NCBI GenBank assembly: GCA_963777975.1 | Contig: CAVZSO010000002.1 | Span: 124,001-188,000 of the forward strand | Direction of reading: 5' to 3' | Source: CSP1-4 sp963777975 | GTDB lineage: Bacteria; Chloroflexota; Limnocylindria; Limnocylindrales; CSP1-4 | DNA length: 64,000 bases | Shown here: positions 15,048-24,136 of the stretch, in pieces | Numbering within the stretch: position 1 is the first letter of the stretch | How the letters are laid out: every line of letters starts with the position of its first letter | Made by a program: the position numbers and the translations under genes | The notes under the pieces: model-generated | What the model was told of the DNA's origin: nothing | What the model saw: only the letters and a program-made list of their open reading frames with translations | The model's database searches: none

Positions 15048-16166
15048 GTGAAGCTTTCCGTGATGCAGGAGAACCTGGCTCGCGGCCTCCAGGTCGTCAG
15101 CCGCGCCGTCAGCTCGCGCAGCACCCTGCCCGTGCTGGCCAACGTCCTGCTGCGGACCGAGGACGCCGGCCTCAAGCTGACCGCCACCAACCTGGAGATC
15201 GGCATCACCTACTGGGTGCCCGGCAAGATCGAGACCGACGGCAGCCTGACGGTGCCGGCCAGGCTCATCACCGACGTCGTCAACTCGCTGCCGCCGGGCG
15301 AGCGCGTCGATCTCGAGTCGGACGGTGCCGCGACGCTCGACCTTCGATCGGGCCGGCAGCGGGCACACCTGCGTGGCATCGACGCAGACGAGTTCCCGGT
15401 CATCCCCTCGGCCGGCGAGCGACCCACGACGCGGATCAGCCAGCGGGCCCTCAAGCAGGCGCTGTCGGAAGTCGTCTTCGCGGCCGCATCCGACGAGGCG
15501 CGGCCGATCCTGACCGGCGTCCTGACCCGCTTCGAGGGCGATCGTCTGACGCTGGCCGCGGCGGACAACTACCGCATCGCGGTCAAGACGCTGGCCACCC
15601 TCGATCCGGTCGAGGAGACCTCGATCGTCGTGCCTGCACGCTCGTATCACGAGCTCGAGCGGGTGCTGGCCGACACCGACGACCCGGTCGACGTCGTCCT
15701 GGCGCCGTCCAAGAACCAGATCGTCTTCCATCTCGAGGGCATCGACCTCGTCAGCCGGCTGATCGATGGGCAGTTCCCCAACTACCAGCAGGTCCTGCCC
15801 ACGGCCCACACGACGCGCGCCGTCGTCGACCGCGAGGAGCTCCTCAAGGCGGTCCGCCTGTCCGCCCTCATCGCCAGCTCGTCAGCCAACGTCGTCCGGC
15901 TGCGCGTCGACTCGGATGGCGAGTCGGGCATCACGGTGGCCGCCGCCGCCGATGTCGGCGACACCGAGGGTCACGTCGAGGCCACGACCGAGGGTGACGG
16001 CCTGACCGTGGCGTTCAACGCCCGCTACCTTCAGGAGGCCCTGGCCAACCTGGCGGCGGAGCAGCTCGCCCTCGAGTTCCAGGGGCCGCTCTCGCCCGGC
16101 GTGCTCAAGCCGATCGGCGACGACGGCTACGTGCACGTCATCATGCCGGTCCGAACGCCGTCCTGA
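15048..16166 (+). CDS. dnaN: DNA polymerase III beta subunit (sliding clamp)
   Basis: 372 residues, normal length. It forms the ring clamp that tethers polymerase III. Recognisable clamp sequences: KLSVMQENLARGLQVVSRAV at the start, LPVLANVLLRTEDAGLKLTA, the domain-2 segment PILTGVLTRFEGDRLTLAAA, DGQFPNYQQVLP, and the C-terminal HVIMPVR that closes the ring and peptide-binding pocket. GTG start at 15048 with GAGGGAGACC upstream. recF follows 27 bases later, as in many bacteria. Confidence 0.97.
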   Translation: MKLSVMQENLARGLQVVSRAVSSRSTLPVLANVLLRTEDAGLKLTATNLEIGITYWVPGKIETDGSLTVPARLITDVVNSLPPGERVDLESDGAATLDLRSGRQRAHLRGIDADEFPVIPSAGERPTTRISQRALKQALSEVVFAAASDEARPILTGVLTRFEGDRLTLAAADNYRIAVKTLATLDPVEETSIVVPARSYHELERVLADTDDPVDVVLAPSKNQIVFHLEGIDLVSRLIDGQFPNYQQVLPTAHTTRAVVDREELLKAVRLSALIASSSANVVRLRVDSDGESGITVAAAADVGDTEGHVEATTEGDGLTVAFNARYLQEALANLAAEQLALEFQGPLSPGVLKPIGDDGYVHVIMPVRTPS

Positions 16167-16193
16167 GCGGCCGGCACGGGTCGGACCACCGAC

Positions 16194-17337
16194 GTGCGCG
16201 TCGACCGGTTGACGCTGACCGGATTCCGGTCGTACGCCAGCCTCGACCTGCGACTCGGTGAGGGGCCGCAGGTCATCGTCGGCGACAACGCCGCCGGCAA
16301 GACCAACCTCATCGAGGCCATCGTGCTGCTTGCCCGTGGCGCGTCGCACCGCTCGACGACCGACGCCGAGCTCATCCGCTGGGGCGAGCCGCTGACGCGC
16401 CTGGAGGCCAGCGTCGTGCATGGCTCGACGCGCGGGCGCCGATCGCATCGAGGTCACGCTCGAACGTGGGGCCGCGGGCGGCGCGCGCAAGCGGATGCGG
16501 GTCGACGGCGTGCCGCGTCGGGCTGCCGCGCTGGCGGACGCGCTCCGGGTCGTCCTCTTCGCGCCCGAAGAGATGCTCCTGGTGGTCGGTCAACCCAGCC
16601 TTCGACGGGCGGCCGTCGATGCCCTCGCCGGTGCCCGCTCACCGGCCTATGGACGGGCCATGGCGACCTATGGACGCGCGCTCCAGCAACGCAACGGCCT
16701 CCTGCGCCGGATCCGCGATGGCGAGGCCGACGCGGATGAGCTGCCTTACTGGAGCGCGATCGTCATCGAGGAGGGAGGCACGATCGTCGGCCAACGCCTG
16801 GCGCTGCTGGCCGACCTGGCGCCGATCCTGGCAGCGTCCCATGCCGAGATCGCACCGGCCGAGCCCGAACTGCGGCTGCGATACGTGACCAACGCGCCGG
16901 CCGGCACCGACGAGACGCCCGAGGCCGCACTCCGACGGCGCCTGGCGGAGACGGCCGAGAAGGAGCTCTGGAACGGCGCCACGCTGGTCGGGCCGCACCG
17001 CGACGACATCGCCTTCGAGCTCGGGGGCCGCGACCTGGCGACCTTCGCCTCGCGTGGCCAGCAGCGCACAGCCATCCTGTCGCTCAAGCTGTCCGAGCTC
17101 GACCTCTTGACGGATCCTGTCTCCGGCGAGGCGCCGCTGCTCCTGCTGGACGACGTCTTCAGCGAGCTCGACCCGGACCGGCGCGCCCACCTCGTTCGAC
17201 GCATCCGCGGGCTGCCGCAGACCATCGTGACCACGACCACGCTCGACGACCTGGACCCCGTCCTCGTGGCGGAGTCGACCACCTGGCACGTCCGGGACGG
17301 TGCCGTCGAGGCCGGCCTCGCCGGCGCGGCGCGCTGA
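16194..17337 (+). CDS. recF: DNA replication and repair protein RecF, frame broken once
   Basis: About 380 residues once a +1 break near 16435 is bridged. N-terminal part (GTG at 16194): VDRLTLTGFRSYASLDL and the Walker A GDNAAGKTNLIEAI. From about 16440 the next frame continues with IEVTLERG, LFAPEEMLLVVGQPSLRR, LVGPHRDDI, the ABC signature FASRGQQRTAILSLKLSEL and Walker B PLLLLDDVFSELD. Removing one G from the GGG at the break gives TRGADRIEV and restores a complete RecF. It loads RecA at single-strand gaps. Third gene in the dnaA-dnaN-recF run. Confidence 0.92.
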
Positions 17338-17340
17338 CAC

Positions 17341-19965
17341 GTGGTCGACCGACGACGGCCGATGCGTCGCCTGAGCGACCTGCTGCCGGAGGCAGCGGCC
17401 GCCCTGGGCATCGAGGAGGACCTGCATCGTGCCAGGGTCGCTGCGGCCTGGGATCGGACGGTCGCGGAACACGTGCCCGGCGCGGCCGGCTCGAGCCACC
17501 TCCTGACGCTCGACGACGGCGGGCTGGTGGTGGCGGCAGACGATGCGGCGGTGGCCCAGGAGCTGCGGCTCAGGGCGCCCGAGCTGCTCGAGGCCCTCGG
17601 CCGGGCACCGGCCGTCGGGAACCTGCGGGGCATCCGGGTCGTCGTCCGCCAAGACCGCCCGCCGACGGTCGCCTGCGCCACCGACGTGAGGCGCCCCATG
17701 GCCGTCCGACTGCACCTGAAGATCGGCCTCGTCCCCGGAGCCGACCGGCTTTCCGCGTCCCCGGATGCCGTCATCCACCACGAGCCATCGATCGGCTCGA
17801 TCAGCCGCTCCAAGGGCAGCCTCTACGGCATCGTCACCGTCGCCCCCAAGAGCGGCGGCAAGCCGGCCGAGGCGGCCACGCTGGTCGCCGATGCCATCCG
17901 CGACCGGTACTACTACGACGAATCGGCGGGCATCCCGATCTGCCTGGAGAAGTCGATCCGGACCGCCAACCAGACCCTCCGCCAGGCGCGCGAGAGCCAC
18001 GGCCTGGCCGCCGGCGCCATCGGCGCCTGCGTGGCCGTCGTGCGCGGCCACGAGCTGTACGTGGCAACCATCGGCGACGCGGATGCCTACCTCGTTCGCC
18101 AGGCGAGGCTGTTGACGCTCCCGGAAGACGAGCGCGGCGAGGGGCTGCCGGCGACCGGCGACGTCCACGTCGACGTCTGGCGTGGTGAGATCGCCGTCGG
18201 CGACTCCCTGCTCCTGGTGGCCGGCAACGTCACCCGCACGGTGGGCACGGAGGAGTTCAAGGACGCGCTGGTGACGCTCCACCCGCAGTCCGCGGTGGAG
18301 CACATCCATCACCTCTTCGTGGCCGGCAAGGGCAGCGGCTCGGATGCCATCCTGGCCCTCGAGGCGTCGGAGGTGCCCGCCACGCGCGTCGAGCACAAGC
18401 TGGTTCCCGTGCGGCCCGCCGAGCCGCTCGCCGGCTCGCCGGAGCGCTCCCCGATCCCGCTGGCCGACCCGATCGCCGGCGCGGCCGGAGCGGTCGGTCA
18501 ACGCGCCAGCGACCTGAAGACCGGCATCGGCCTGGCCGGCGCCTCGATCGTCGATCGGTTCCTCGGCCTGATGCCGCGTCGGCGGCCGCGCTATCGACGC
18601 GTGACGCCGCTCTCGTCGAAGCGCGATTCCCAGCGCCGCGCCGGGTTCGCTGCGCTCGCCTTCCTGGGCGTCGTGGTCGCCCTCGGCGTCGGACTCTGGC
18701 TCGTCGGCGGCGCCCTGCCCGGACGCGATGGGCAGATCACCGATGTCAACGCCGGGGACAAGGCGCTGGCCGAGGCACAAGGTCGCATCGGTCAGGTCTT
18801 CGACGAGGGCGACCTCATCGCCGGTGACGCGGTCAAGGCGCAGCGCCTGCTGCGCGAAGCGTGGACGGAGCTCGACACGGCCGAACGGCTGGGCGTCGCG
18901 ACCGCCGCGCTGCGGCCGCTTCGGACGGAGGTGGCCGATGGCCTCGATCGGATCTACGGTGCGCGGGAGGTCCCGAGCTCGGTCCTCGTCGACCTGACCG
19001 CCGAGCTGTCGCCCAAGGCGGACATCATCGACGTCGTGCGCGGACCGGACGGCGCGGCATATCTGCTCGACAAGGCCACCAAGTCGATCATCCGGGTCGA
19101 CCTGGCGACGCACAGTGCCAAGGTCGTGGTCAAGGCCGGCGACGGCGCGGGCAAGGGCATCGGCGAGCCGTGGCAGATGACGCTCGGTGGGCCCGACATC
19201 CTGATCCTCGATCGCGACGGTGTGCTGTGGCGCTGGCGTCCATCGGACGCCAAGGGCCGGGGCACGCTCGCCAAGCTGCGCCTGGGAGGCGAGAACGCCC
19301 TCGGTGACGACATCCGCGACACGGCGACGTACGCCCGCAACGCAGAGTCCGGCCTGTACTTCTACTACGTGGTCGATCCCAGCTCGAAGCAGGTCCTGCG
19401 CTACCCGCCAGCCGCCGACGGGAGCGGCTATCCGAACAACCCGGCCGACTACCTGGCCGCGCCCACGGACGTCTCGAGCTACCGCGCCCTGCTCGTCGAC
19501 GGTGACGCCTATGCGTTGACGAGCGACGGTCTGACGCGCTTCCAGAGCGGGCGGGCGGACGACTACGAGCTCGAGGTCCCGCCGGACGACGGCGATGTCC
19601 GACCCGGCCACGACTATCGACAGATCGCCATCGACCCCGCTCGCCGCGAGGGCAGCATCTGGCTGTGGGACAGCGAACACCAGCGGATCGTGGCCATGGC
19701 CAAGTCGACCGGCGACTACCTCGAGGAGTTCCTGGCTGCGCCGGGCGGGCCGTCGTTCGAAGACGTGCGCGGCATGTTCGTGGTCGCCCCGACCGAGGCC
19801 GGCGGGCCGCACGTGCTCATCTGGGCCGACGCCGGCCGTCTGATGGCGACGCAGCTCGTGGATGTGTCGGCGCTGCCATCACCCTCGGCCTCCCCGTCGC
19901 CGTCGCCATCCCCATCGCCGTCGCCGAAGCCGACCAAGAAGCCCAAGAAGACCCCGAAGCCCTGA
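17341..19965 (+). CDS. DciA-like (DUF721) domain read through into a PP2C-like, propeller-bearing membrane protein
   Basis: One open frame of 874 residues. Residues 1-108 are a DUF721/DciA-like helicase-loader domain (LSDLLPEAAAALGIEED, RVAAAWDRTVAEHVPGAA), expected right after recF. From about residue 120 (internal ATG at 17698 after GTGAGG) comes a PP2C-like fold (SRSKGSLYGIVTVAPKSGG, LYVATIGDADAYLV, GDSLLLVAGNVTRTV) lacking the usual DGMGG metal motif, so probably a pseudo-phosphatase. One transmembrane helix (FAALAFLGVVVALGVGLWLV, near residue 440) leads to an extracytoplasmic NHL-like propeller (VRGPDGAAYLLDKATKSIIR, AIDPARREGSIWLWD) and a Ser-Pro/Lys tail. A true fusion, or two genes joined by a lost stop, cannot be separated here. 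Confidence 0.65.
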   Translation: MVDRRRPMRRLSDLLPEAAAALGIEEDLHRARVAAAWDRTVAEHVPGAAGSSHLLTLDDGGLVVAADDAAVAQELRLRAPELLEALGRAPAVGNLRGIRVVVRQDRPPTVACATDVRRPMAVRLHLKIGLVPGADRLSASPDAVIHHEPSIGSISRSKGSLYGIVTVAPKSGGKPAEAATLVADAIRDRYYYDESAGIPICLEKSIRTANQTLRQARESHGLAAGAIGACVAVVRGHELYVATIGDADAYLVRQARLLTLPEDERGEGLPATGDVHVDVWRGEIAVGDSLLLVAGNVTRTVGTEEFKDALVTLHPQSAVEHIHHLFVAGKGSGSDAILALEASEVPATRVEHKLVPVRPAEPLAGSPERSPIPLADPIAGAAGAVGQRASDLKTGIGLAGASIVDRFLGLMPRRRPRYRRVTPLSSKRDSQRRAGFAALAFLGVVVALGVGLWLVGGALPGRDGQITDVNAGDKALAEAQGRIGQVFDEGDLIAGDAVKAQRLLREAWTELDTAERLGVATAALRPLRTEVADGLDRIYGAREVPSSVLVDLTAELSPKADIIDVVRGPDGAAYLLDKATKSIIRVDLATHSAKVVVKAGDGAGKGIGEPWQMTLGGPDILILDRDGVLWRWRPSDAKGRGTLAKLRLGGENALGDDIRDTATYARNAESGLYFYYVVDPSSKQVLRYPPAADGSGYPNNPADYLAAPTDVSSYRALLVDGDAYALTSDGLTRFQSGRADDYELEVPPDDGDVRPGHDYRQIAIDPARREGSIWLWDSEHQRIVAMAKSTGDYLEEFLAAPGGPSFEDVRGMFVVAPTEAGGPHVLIWADAGRLMATQLVDVSALPSPSASPSPSPSPSPSPKPTKKPKKTPKP
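17698..19965 (+). other. Likely separate start of the PP2C-like membrane protein
   Basis: If the DciA-like and PP2C-like parts are separate genes, the second begins at the ATG at 17698 (MAVRLHLKIGLVPGADR), eight bases after a weak GTGAGG site. A TGA in the next frame at 17690-17692 would end the DciA-like gene cleanly after a single-base shift, giving the usual DUF721 length of about 115 residues. Confidence 0.45.
19880..19940 (+). repeat. Ser-Pro codon microsatellite
   Basis: Imperfect tandem TCGCCG/TCGCCA units encode the (SP)n tail of the preceding protein. This is typical slippage-prone low complexity in a GC-rich genome and resembles Ser/Pro wall-spanning tails of secreted proteins. Confidence 0.7.
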
Positions 19966-19988
19966 CGTACCGGCCGGAGAACGCGTGT

Positions 19989-19994
19989 GATAAT
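19989..19994 (+). promoter_or_regulatory. Leaderless-type -10 element of the DUF151 gene
   Basis: GATAAT preceded by TGT lies six bases before the ATG at 20001, so the transcript would start at the start codon. There is no Shine-Dalgarno in between. Confidence 0.5.
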
Positions 19995-20000
19995 CGGGCC

Positions 20001-20498
20001 ATGCCACACGGGCTGAAGGAGATGGTCGTCGAGAGCGTGCGCGTCCACATGCACTCGTCGCAGCACGTCGTCATCCTCAAGGACGTCGACCGCGACCTCT
20101 ACCTGCCCATCTGGATCGGCGTCAACGAGGCCGATGCCATCGCCCGCCGGCTGCAGGGCATCACGCCCGAACGACCCCTGACCCACGACCTCTTCGCCAG
20201 CACGCTGGAGGAGCTCGGGGTGGCCGTCAAGCAGGTCATCGTCTCGGACCTCTCGGACGAGACCTACCGCGCGCGGCTCGTCCTCGAGCTCGGCGAGCGG
20301 ACCGTCGACGTCGATGCCCGTCCGTCCGATGCCATCGCGCTGGCCATCCGGGTCGGTGTGCCCATCTTCGCCACGGACGCGGTCCTCGATCGCGCTGGGG
20401 TCACGCCCGAGCCCGACGAGGACGAGCGCCTCTCGGTCTTCCGGGAGTTCGTCAACTCGCTCGAGGACGAGTCTGGGCGCAGCTCTACGAGCGGCTGA
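20001..20498 (+). CDS. Bifunctional nuclease family protein (DUF151)
   Basis: 165 residues. DUF151/BFN domain: VVESVRVHMHSSQHVVILKD, LYLPIWIGVNEADAIARRLQ, RPLTHDLFASTLEELGV, DVDARPSDAIALAIRVGVPI. Members have been reported with DNase/RNase activity in plants and are linked to nucleotide-excision processes in actinobacteria; in this organism the role is unknown. The C-terminus (residues 140-165) is acidic and resembles UvrBC-like tails. It starts with a leaderless promoter and converges on the glycosyltransferase gene with a 14-base overlap. Confidence 0.9.
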   Translation: MPHGLKEMVVESVRVHMHSSQHVVILKDVDRDLYLPIWIGVNEADAIARRLQGITPERPLTHDLFASTLEELGVAVKQVIVSDLSDETYRARLVLELGERTVDVDARPSDAIALAIRVGVPIFATDAVLDRAGVTPEPDEDERLSVFREFVNSLEDESGRSSTSG

Positions 20499-21319
20499 CG
20501 ACGTCACCCGAGCCAAGGACCGGCTCGCCGCGCTGCATGGCGACCGAGCGCCGGAACCAGAGACGCAGGCGCAGGCGCCAGAAATCGCGAACCGCGCGCA
20601 GCACGACCCTCGGGTTGGCGCCCGAGGCCTGGCCAGCCGTCCGAGGATAGTGCGGGATGCCGACCTCGACCAGGCTCCGGCCGCGGGCGCGGACCTTGAT
20701 GAGCAGCTCGGCCGACACGAAGGCGCCACTCGACTCCAGCCTGATGCCCTCCAGCGCCAGGCGGCGGAAGAGCTTGCAGGCACAGTCGACGTCGCTCACC
20801 TGGAGGCCGAAGAAGAGCCGTAGGCAGAAGCGATAGGCGCGTGCGTAGACCAGGCGGATGGTCGGGTCGGCGCGGCGCAGCCGAAAACCGACCACGACGT
20901 CGGGCAGGTCCGGGGCCTCCGCCCGCGCCAGCAGGCGGGCCAGATCGGCGACACGGAACTGACGGTCGCCGTCGGTGAACGCGATGAGCGGGTATGACGC
21001 CGCCGCGAAGCCGCTCCGAAGGGCAGCGCCGTAGCCGCGGTTGGCGGCGTGATGGATGACGCGCACCCGACCGGGGTGCTCGGATGCCAGTCGGTCGGCG
21101 ATGCCGGCGGTGCCGTCCGTGCTGCCGTCGTCGACGGCGATGATCTCGAATGCATCGGCCAGGGACGGCAACGCTTAGGAGCGCCTCGTCGACGAGGGCC
21201 TCGATGTTCTCGGCCTCGTTGTGGGCCGGAAAGAAGTACGAGAGCGCCGCCACGCGGCCCGCGACCGGCACCGGGGCAGGGGCGGATGCGGTGGCCGACG
21301 ATGCGGCGGGAGCGGACAT
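20485..21319 (-). CDS. Family 2 glycosyltransferase, polyprenyl-phosphate mannosyl/glucosyltransferase type, frame broken once
   Basis: About 277 residues after bridging a +1 break near 21175. The N-terminal frame begins at ATG 21319 and holds ALSYFFPAHNEAENIEALVD; the second frame gives EIIAVDDGSTDGTAGIAD, the donor DxD-like TDGDRQF, and CKLFRRLALEGIRLESSG typical of dolichyl-phosphate-sugar synthases. It would make a lipid-linked sugar on the cytoplasmic face, the donor needed by the GT-C enzymes and protein mannosyltransferase that follow. No C-terminal transmembrane domain is present. It shares a bidirectional promoter with the next gene. Confidence 0.85.
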
Positions 21320-21325
21320 CGCGGC

Positions 21326-21333
21326 AGTATAGT
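21326..21333. promoter_or_regulatory. Bidirectional leaderless promoter
   Basis: AGTATAGT reads TATAGT on the plus strand (21328-21333), seven bases before ATG 21341, and TATACT on the minus strand (21331-21326), six bases before ATG 21319. One near-symmetric -10 core therefore serves both divergent genes, which are only 21 bases apart. Confidence 0.55.
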
Positions 21334-21340
21334 CGGGCGC

Positions 21341-22582
21341 ATGGCTGTCGCCCCCGTCGTGCCGGAAGGTGCGCCCGAGCCACACCCCGCCGGCCGCCCG
21401 GCCTGGACCTCGCTGGCGGTCTTCACCCTCATCGCCGCCGCGGCCGCGCTCCTCTACTGGTGGACAGGCCCCAAGCCGGTCGGTCTCGACGCCTTCGTGC
21501 CGCTCGCCGACGCCCTGCTCCACGGGCGTCTGCACATCCTCGAGCCGATGCCCTGGATCGAGCACGTCGACCGGGCTGGCGGCGGCTGGTACGTGCCCTA
21601 TCCGCCGATGCCGGCCATCTCCGTGCTGCCCTTCGTGGCCATCTTCGGGGCCGGCTTCGACCAGGGCTACGCGGCGGCCATCATGGGCGGGCTGTGCGTG
21701 GCGATCCTGTGGCAGATCTTCGGACGACTGGGCGTGGCGCCCCTGCCACGGCGGTCGCTGGTCGCGGCCTTCGCGGTCGGCAGCGTCCTGTGGTGGGCTG
21801 CCGGTATCGGCACCTCCTGGCTCTTCGCCGGTGTCAACGGGGCGTTCTGGTCGCTGCTCGCCCTGTGGTTGGCGCTCGACCGTCGCTGGCCTGTGGTGGC
21901 CGGGCTGTGCCTCGGGTTTGCCGCCGCCTCGCGACTGCCGATCGGCCTGACGTTGCCCCTCTACCTCGCGCTCTACGCGGGCGTCGAAGTCCGGCCGCGG
22001 CTGGCCATCCCCGACCGGCGGAAGATCGGATCGGCGGCGCTCTTCGTCGTCGGGCTGGCTGTGCCGGCCATCCTGGTCGCCCTGTACAACGTGGCGCGCT
22101 TCGGGAGCCCGCTCGACTTCGGGTACGAGAAGATCCCCGGCGTCCTCAGCGAGCCCTGGTATCGCGACGGCATCCTGTCGCTGAGCTACATCCCGCGCCA
22201 CCTGCACACGATGTTCCTGCGCGGCTTCGACTTCGTCGACGGGTTCCCATGGTTCCGGCCGAATTGGACGGGGTTGGCGCTGACCTTCACGACGCCCATC
22301 TACTTCTGGCTCATCAACCTCAGGCGGCGCGAAACCTTCGTCGTCTTCGGCTGGATCGCCATCCTGCTGGCGCTGGTGCCGATCGTCACGCACGGCAACG
22401 TGGGCGAGACGCAGTTCGGGTATCGGTTCAGCCTCGATGTGGCACCCATCCTGTGGGTCATGCTGGGCATGCTCTTCGTTCACCGGATCTCCGTGCCGGC
22501 GAGGCTGGCGATCCTGCTCGGCATCATCGTCCATGCCTACGGCATCTACGTCATCACGGTCCTCGACTTCGTCAGCTTCTGA
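21341..22582 (+). CDS. GT-C-like polytopic membrane glycosyltransferase (hypothetical)
   Basis: 413 residues, about ten hydrophobic helices. The first loop contains IEHVDRAGGGWYVPYPPMPA, the sort of Glu/Asp-bearing first outer loop found in GT-C enzymes, and late features FGYRFSLDVAPILWVML and NWTGLALTFTTPIYFWLI recur in the convergent gene 22652-24136, so the two are paralogues. Likely a lipid-linked-sugar glycosyltransferase of the outer membrane face, by fold and context; no acceptor is known. Leaderless start shared with the GT2 gene. Confidence 0.6.
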   Translation: MAVAPVVPEGAPEPHPAGRPAWTSLAVFTLIAAAAALLYWWTGPKPVGLDAFVPLADALLHGRLHILEPMPWIEHVDRAGGGWYVPYPPMPAISVLPFVAIFGAGFDQGYAAAIMGGLCVAILWQIFGRLGVAPLPRRSLVAAFAVGSVLWWAAGIGTSWLFAGVNGAFWSLLALWLALDRRWPVVAGLCLGFAAASRLPIGLTLPLYLALYAGVEVRPRLAIPDRRKIGSAALFVVGLAVPAILVALYNVARFGSPLDFGYEKIPGVLSEPWYRDGILSLSYIPRHLHTMFLRGFDFVDGFPWFRPNWTGLALTFTTPIYFWLINLRRRETFVVFGWIAILLALVPIVTHGNVGETQFGYRFSLDVAPILWVMLGMLFVHRISVPARLAILLGIIVHAYGIYVITVLDFVSF

Positions 22583-22651
22583 GCGCGCGAGGGCGGGCGC
22601 CAAGAGCGCGCCGCCCATCGAGGCTGGTGGCGAGCCTCGGGCCGGTACGCG

Positions 22652-24136
22652 CTACCAGCCCAGCACGACGCCCCAGTAGACCCCCCAGGCGTTGATGACG
22701 ATCGAGATGGCGACCAGGCCGACCGTCCACCAGCGCACGCCATAGCGCGCCAGCCCAAGGGTCACGAGGAGCAGCCCGAACGGCGCCACGTCGTTGCTGA
22801 AGCGGTAGCCGAACTGGACCCAACCCTGGCTGAAGTGCATCAGGTTCACGACGCTCACGGTCACGATGGCAAGCACGGAGCCGAGGACGATCCGCCGCCG
22901 CCACTCCTTGACCGCCACCGGGATCGCCAGCAGCCAGGCCGGGCTGGTCAGCAGCAGGCTCATGCCCAGCTTGTCGGGTCGGAGCAGCGGACACGCCTGG
23001 TCGAGCAGCGCAAGGCCGCATTCCGGTCGGACCTCGGGCAGCCAGGCGAGCATGATGACCAGGTTCTGCGGGATGTAGCGGGGGTCCTGCAGCGCCCACT
23101 CGCCGGGGTGGTAGGTGATGCCCTGGAGCGCCGGGAAGATCTGGGCCAGGAGGCCGTCGGGCACCGGTGTGAACTCGGTCTGGTAGAGATGCTCATAGCC
23201 AGGCTGGAAGAGCTGGCCGCTGGTGGCCGCGTTGTAGGCCAGCAGGAGCAGGACAGGGATGGCCGCCCCGATGCCAGCTGACAGCGCGCGCCGCACGACG
23301 GACCCGCCGCCTCCGACGAGCGCGAAGAACGGTGCCGCCAGGACCGTCGTCAGGCGGGCGGTCGCGGCCAGGCCGAGGGACAGGCCGGCGAGCACCTGTC
23401 GACGGTCGACGAGCGCTGCGGATGTGCCCTGTGCTGCGGTCCGTCGGTCGGCGTCGAGCGCCGTCGTGATGGCCAGGAGCAGGAACGTGGATGCCACGAC
23501 GTGCGCGAAGAACCACGTGCTGCCGAGCATCGCCGCGTACCAGGCGACCGTCCCGAAGCCATAGAAGAGCGTGGCCAGGATGGCCACCAGCGGAGCCGTC
23601 GTCAGGCGCCAGACCATGCGATACGCGAGGCCGACGTTGAGCCCTCCGAGCACGGCCGCCACGAGGGCGGCATTCGTGGCCAGCCCGAAGGCGGCGACGG
23701 CGGGCAGGAGCACGATGGCCGGCAACGGCGGGAAGGGCACCAGGGCGCGGCCATCACCGATGGGATAGACGTCCTGGAAGTAGCCGTTCTGGAACTCGCC
23801 GCTCGAGAGTGGCCAGGGGATCCAGGCCCGGCCCTGGAGGAAGGCGTCAGCCTGCCAGACGAAGTGGTCGTAGATGTTCTGTCGCTCGGGGTTGCTGAAG
23901 ACGTAGACGACGATACCGAGGACGGCGAAGCCGGCCATCAGCCAGCGAGGGTCGAGCCGGCCGAGGCGCTGTCGCAGGTCTGAGCCGGGACCGTACTCGG
24001 CTCGGTCCGCCGCCGAGGGGCGGGGAGGTGCCGTTGCTATACTCCCCTCCACCTCGTCGCTCGTTCTTGGAGGCCGGTCGGCTGTTGACGACGCCCGGGG
24101 CGGGTCCACCCGATCGGAGTCTCGGAGCGTCGGCAC
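22652..24136 (-). CDS. GT-C-like polytopic membrane glycosyltransferase, paralogue of the upstream gene
   Basis: 494 residues. A 60-residue hydrophilic N-terminus is followed by about ten helices. The first outer loop has YDHFVWQADAFLQGRAW and DGRALVPFPPLPAIVLLPA; the end has FGYRFSNDVAPFGLLLVTLG, matching the paralogue at 21341-22582. The two genes are convergent. Start uncertain: the ATG at 24136 lies inside the divergent next gene, no other ATG/GTG is available before residue 67, and a TATAGC element at 24041-24036 sits within the extended N-terminus, so the true start may be downstream. Confidence 0.6.
   Translation of the reverse strand: MPTLRDSDRVDPPRASSTADRPPRTSDEVEGSIATAPPRPSAADRAEYGPGSDLRQRLGRLDPRWLMAGFAVLGIVVYVFSNPERQNIYDHFVWQADAFLQGRAWIPWPLSSGEFQNGYFQDVYPIGDGRALVPFPPLPAIVLLPAVAAFGLATNAALVAAVLGGLNVGLAYRMVWRLTTAPLVAILATLFYGFGTVAWYAAMLGSTWFFAHVVASTFLLLAITTALDADRRTAAQGTSAALVDRRQVLAGLSLGLAATARLTTVLAAPFFALVGGGGSVVRRALSAGIGAAIPVLLLLAYNAATSGQLFQPGYEHLYQTEFTPVPDGLLAQIFPALQGITYHPGEWALQDPRYIPQNLVIMLAWLPEVRPECGLALLDQACPLLRPDKLGMSLLLTSPAWLLAIPVAVKEWRRRIVLGSVLAIVTVSVVNLMHFSQGWVQFGYRFSNDVAPFGLLLVTLGLARYGVRWWTVGLVAISIVINAWGVYWGVVLGW
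24038..24043 (+). promoter_or_regulatory. -10 element ahead of the GT87-like gene
   Basis: TATACT lies 42 bases before the proposed TTG start at 24085, with GGAGG at 24069-24073. The opposite strand reads TATAGC over the same core, so this may be a second bidirectional site. Confidence 0.35.

Noticed and set aside
16639..19812. Minus-strand open frame of 1057 codons
   Set aside because: Antisense to recF and the DciA/PP2C-like gene; Arg/Gly/Asp-rich composition with no motifs. Long shadow frames are expected in very GC-rich DNA.
19880..19940. Tandem repeat considered as a regulatory or CRISPR-like array
   Set aside because: It is a Ser-Pro coding microsatellite inside an open frame, with no spacers.
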